Shown here: positions 61,457 through 64,000 of the stretch, piece after piece | Numbering within the stretch: the first letter of the stretch is position 1 | Layout: every line of letters starts with the position of its first letter | Source of the DNA: VRUE01 sp963807425 | Lineage (GTDB): Bacteria; Actinomycetota; Thermoleophilia; Solirubrobacterales; 70-9 | Direction: 5' to 3' | NCBI GenBank assembly: GCA_963807425.1 | Contig: CAWEBZ010000003.1 | Coordinates: forward strand, 1 to 64,000 | DNA length: 64,000 bases | The notes under the pieces: model-generated | Seen by the model: the letters and a program-made list of their open reading frames with translations, nothing else | What the model was told of the DNA's origin: nothing | Databases searched by the model: none | Position numbers and translations under genes: made by a program

Positions 61457-61916
61457 ATGCGTCAGTCAGGAACGGTCTGTTCGGAACTTCGACCGGCCGG
61501 TGTCGGAGGCGGGGTCGATGTCGACCTTGAGGCGGCGCAGCGTTCCCGTGGGCTTGCAGCGAAGGAGATCACCCAGCCATAGTCCTCGCGGTCGACGGGC
61601 TTTCGAGCGGCGGGGCTGGGGCATCCACCCATCCTCTCGGTTTTTGAAACTCGGATTAGGACCGGATGACCCTGAGCGATCCAGATCGGCTGTGAGGGAT
61701 CCAGTCTGCGACAAGAACTAATGGTTGGTCCGGCTTCAATTGTTCGGACCGATTTCGGGTTTAGGTTGAAGGCGACTGAGAGTTGCTTGCCTGTGGCGTC
61801 GAGCGGGTCTGGGGCGATCCTCATCGTTGTTTAGCGGGAGTCTCGGAGTTGCCCATTTGCCACGGTTACGATGAGCCGAAGTGCGATGAAGATGTTGCGA
61901 TCCATGTTCACCTGCC
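61457..61916. other. Gene-free stretch with direct repeat copy 1
   Basis: 460 bases with no clear coding region: open frames here lack family matches and one is an unlikely 120-residue product. The 29-bp sequence at 61725-61753 recurs at 62567-62595 with 26 matches. It contains the dyad GGTCCG...CGGACC (61727-61732, 61745-61750). Confidence 0.4.
61725..61753 (+). repeat. Imperfect direct repeat, copy 1
   Basis: TTGGTCCGGCTTCAATTGTT plus CGGACCGAT, matching copy 2 (62567-62595) at 26 of 29 positions. The methyltransferase gene lies between the two copies. Confidence 0.6.
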
Positions 61917-62441
61917 CTAGGGCCTCCCCACCACGCAGACCGCGGGGACCGGGCGCAGGTCCTCGACCAGCACCTGGTCGACGGAGAATCGCCCCTCGCG
62001 CAGCCGGCCGACGAGTTCGTTCCCGAGGTCCCGGGCTCGCTTCGGCGCGGAGTGGCGTGCATCCCAGAAGATGTAGACGGCCCCGTCCTGGGCGAGGTGC
62101 TCGCGGATGGCACGGAGCGCCGCCTCCGGATGCTGCCAGAAGGGAGCAACGTTGAACGCGAAGACCTTGTCGAAGCGCTGATCGCCGAGATCCGTGTCCT
62201 CCAGCGCGACGGCATGGAGCACGGCTCTGCCCGCGTCGACATGCTCGCGGTTCCTCCGCGAGGCCAACTCGATCATCTTGGGCGAGCGGTCGATCGCCGT
62301 AATCGTTCCCGTCGTCAGCCTCTCGCAGACCAGGGAGACCGCGACGCCGTGGCCGCAGCCGACCTCGAGCAGGCGGTCGGCCGGGCGGACCTCCAGAGTG
62401 TCGACCGCCCAGACGAACCGCTCCGATGCCTTGACTGCCAC
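61917..62441 (-). CDS. SAM-dependent methyltransferase
   Basis: 174 residues from GTG 62441 (MAVKASERFVW); longer starts at ATG 62477 and 62609 exist but add sequence of poor quality. Motif I is LLEVGCGHGVAVSLV near 23-37, then ITAIDRSPKMIELA and a VLHAVALEDTDLGDQRFDKVFAFNVAPF stretch, typical of class I methyltransferases. The substrate is unknown. It is minus-strand, opposed to the sigma operon, and bracketed by direct repeats. Confidence 0.75.
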   Translation of the reverse strand: MAVKASERFVWAVDTLEVRPADRLLEVGCGHGVAVSLVCERLTTGTITAIDRSPKMIELASRRNREHVDAGRAVLHAVALEDTDLGDQRFDKVFAFNVAPFWQHPEAALRAIREHLAQDGAVYIFWDARHSAPKRARDLGNELVGRLREGRFSVDQVLVEDLRPVPAVCVVGRP

Positions 62442-62566
62442 GCCCCAGCAATAGCATGACGCGCCCGTGAAGCCCATGTTGATCTGCTCGATGAGCGTCT
62501 CGGCGAGCAGTTGCTCCTTCGCGCGAATAGCGGGAGCGGATCGAGGCGAGTGGGTACTGGGCGGCC

Positions 62567-62595
62567 TTGGTCCGGCATCAATTGTTTGGGCCGAT
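62567..62595 (+). repeat. Imperfect direct repeat, copy 2
   Basis: TTGGTCCGGCATCAATTGTT plus TGGGCCGAT; it differs from copy 1 at three positions and its dyad is partly lost. The copy lies upstream of the methyltransferase start. Confidence 0.6.
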
Positions 62596-62728
62596 CCAAG
62601 TGGGGCCATGAACCCTTTTCGCCGACGTTGAGCAGGGCCCTGGAGAGACTAAGGATCGAGCTCTCAGGTGATAGCTTGCGCAATGTTCGCTGAATAAACA
62701 AGCTTCATTGGCTATTTCAAGGGGAGAG

Positions 62729-64000
62729 ATGAGCTTCGGGCGTGGATGGATGCGATTTCTCACGATAGGGCGGATGAACCGGCAGCCTGAAGAGGGCCGG
62801 CGTGGCAGATTTGCCATCGCAAATCTGGTTTGGGCACACCGTGCTCTGTATCTGGCTTCGCTCTCGGGCGTCCTTGCGGTTTGCGTTGCGGTGGGCGCGT
62901 CTGCAGCTGCGAGCGAAGCGGGCTCGGAGGCAAACTCCGACAGCCTCTCTGGTCGCTACATCGTCGTGCTGAAGGACTCGGTGAATCGTCCCGGCGTCGT
63001 CGCGCAGGCACAGACCGAGCGACGGGGTGGAAACCTCCGCACAGTCTTCCGGCAGGTGCTGAACGGATATGCGGCGACGCTCCCCAAGGATGAAGTTGAA
63101 GCTCTGAGGAGCGATCCGCAGGTCGCCTACGTGACGCCCGATCACAAGGTCGGGATCTTCGAAGAAGAAGTCGAACTCGAAACGGAAAATAACGAAGGGG
63201 TCGAAGTCCTCGAAGCGACTGTCCCCACCGGGCTCAACCGGACATTCGCCGCGACTAACAAAGCTCTCGCCATCGACGGCAAAGACAACCTCCGTGCCGA
63301 TGTCGACGTGGCTGTGCTCGACACCGGTATCGACTACGAACATCCCGATCTCGACGTGGAGGCACGCACCAACTGCGTCACGGGCACCTGCGTCGACAAC
63401 ACCGGTAAAGACGGCCATTCTCACGGGACCCATGTCGCTGGGACGATCGGCGCGATCGACAACGGCGAAGGCGTGGTCGGCGTTGCCCCCGGGGCGCGCA
63501 TGTATGCGGTGAAGGTGCTCGACGACAGCGGTTTCGGCTACGAGTCGCAGATCATTGCGGGTGTCAAATGGGTGACGGCGCACGCCAAAGAAATCGAGGT
63601 GGCCAACGTGAGCCTCGGTTGCATCTGTTCGATGCCGGCGCTGGACACAGCGATCAACAGTTCGGTCGAAGCGGGAGTCGTCTATGCGGTGGCCGCCGGA
63701 AACAACAAAGTCGATGCGAAATCGTTCAGCCCAGCCAACAACCCGAACGTGATTACGGTCTCGGCTCTGGCCGACTATGACGGTAAAGCCGGTGCAAAAG
63801 GCTCTCCCACCTGTGCAAACCATGGCCTCGACGACCGCCTCGCCAGCTTCAGCAACTATGGCACTACGGTCGAGATCGTCGCCCCAGGCGTCTGCATCCT
63901 CTCGACTATCCCGGGGAACAAATACGGCTACAAGAGCGGAACCTCCATGGCTTCTCCTCATGTTGCCGGTGCCGCGGCGCTTCTAGCTGCCATATCGAAC
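62729..64000 (+). CDS. Subtilisin-like serine protease (S8), 3' end outside window
   Basis: 424 residues visible, secreted. A signal-like segment (about 28-60) and an I9-type propeptide (YIVVLKDSVNRPGVVAQ, ending near residue 145) precede the catalytic domain. The triad is Asp198 (VLDTGIDY), His232 (SHGTHVAG) and Ser406 (GTSMASP), with oxyanion Asn325 (AAGNN). ATG 62729 follows GGGGAGAG; an in-frame ATG at 62750 is also possible. The reading frame is open to the window edge. Confidence 0.93.
   Translation, partial: MSFGRGWMRFLTIGRMNRQPEEGRRGRFAIANLVWAHRALYLASLSGVLAVCVAVGASAAASEAGSEANSDSLSGRYIVVLKDSVNRPGVVAQAQTERRGGNLRTVFRQVLNGYAATLPKDEVEALRSDPQVAYVTPDHKVGIFEEEVELETENNEGVEVLEATVPTGLNRTFAATNKALAIDGKDNLRADVDVAVLDTGIDYEHPDLDVEARTNCVTGTCVDNTGKDGHSHGTHVAGTIGAIDNGEGVVGVAPGARMYAVKVLDDSGFGYESQIIAGVKWVTAHAKEIEVANVSLGCICSMPALDTAINSSVEAGVVYAVAAGNNKVDAKSFSPANNPNVITVSALADYDGKAGAKGSPTCANHGLDDRLASFSNYGTTVEIVAPGVCILSTIPGNKYGYKSGTSMASPHVAGAAALLAAISN

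Noticed and set aside
61462..61824. 120-codon minus-strand frame in the gene-free stretch
   Set aside because: No family match and odd composition; its AGP-containing part coincides with the direct repeat, so non-coding is likelier.
59642..64000. tRNA-Tyr as an att site with a duplicated 3' end
   Set aside because: The tRNA-Tyr 3' end was not found a second time in the rest of the window.

Overview
The window is GC-rich, densely packed bacterial chromosome with many 1-8 bp start/stop overlaps and several tail-to-tail gene overlaps. GTG and TTG starts, a class II (B12) ribonucleotide reductase, an F420-type nitroreductase, CsoR, an LtrA-like protein and a family of very large secreted repeat proteins together suggest a Thermoleophilia/Solirubrobacterales-type actinobacterium. 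That placement is an inference from gene content, not from a marker phylogeny.

Layout. 1-1784 (minus): start of a complex I operon, nuoA-B-C-D, with nuoD cut by the window edge. 1940-7475: small membrane proteins, a flavin reductase, a lipoprotein cytochrome c, serS, a LuxR-type response regulator and msrB. 7548-14257: CAP-domain secreted protein, a frameshifted thioesterase, MFS exporter, HAD phosphatase, and a MacB/FtsX-type ABC pair. 14261-15120: CsoR and a DUF4396 membrane protein under a CsoR-type operator. 15149-18772: alpha/beta hydrolase and P450 divergent around a 22-bp palindrome, then an FAD monooxygenase. 18797-21583: nrdJ. 21701-29943: hemolysin III-like protein, FMN reductase/YceI/MarR, precorrin-2 dehydrogenase-like protein, DUF2867/TetR/DCC, PLP desulfhydrase/XRE regulator with a perfect 24-bp palindrome, and a frameshifted sugar epimerase. 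30077-34093: topA of archaeal type, tmk and holB, a replication cluster. 34133-34773: VapBC. 34778-37999: glycosyltransferase with DUF2304, then a histidine kinase/response regulator pair. 38310-46152: three consecutive secreted proteins (collagen-like, NHL/beta-propeller, and an 1117-aa repeat protein), visibly AT-richer. 46231-47876: SprT-like and LtrA-like genes. 47933-48788: an intact tRNA-Thr and a partial copy of its 3' half bracket about 0.75 kb holding a Doc toxin and a 50-codon gene that may be its antitoxin. 48851-53081: TMEM175-like channel, RRE-ThiF enzyme, and two paralogous winged-helix regulators flanking a family 5 uracil-DNA glycosylase. 53127-59622: ferritin-like lipoprotein, MMPL transporter, pgsA, MptA/FolE2, primary sigma factor, F420-type protein and an NTF2-like protein. 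59643-62600: tRNA-Tyr followed by an accessory stretch with a small membrane protein, a divergent sigma factor and a methyltransferase between imperfect direct repeats. 62729-64000: a subtilase running off the edge.

Most genes are housekeeping or ordinary actinobacterial accessory genes. The least ordinary items are the tRNA-Thr-bracketed Doc mini-island, the divergent sigma factor lacking the tryptophan dyad and translationally coupled to a small membrane protein, the lone RRE-ThiF enzyme facing a 13-codon ORF, the archaeal-type topoisomerase I, and a set of clear palindromic operators. Two single-base frameshifts fall in C/G runs and may be sequence errors.
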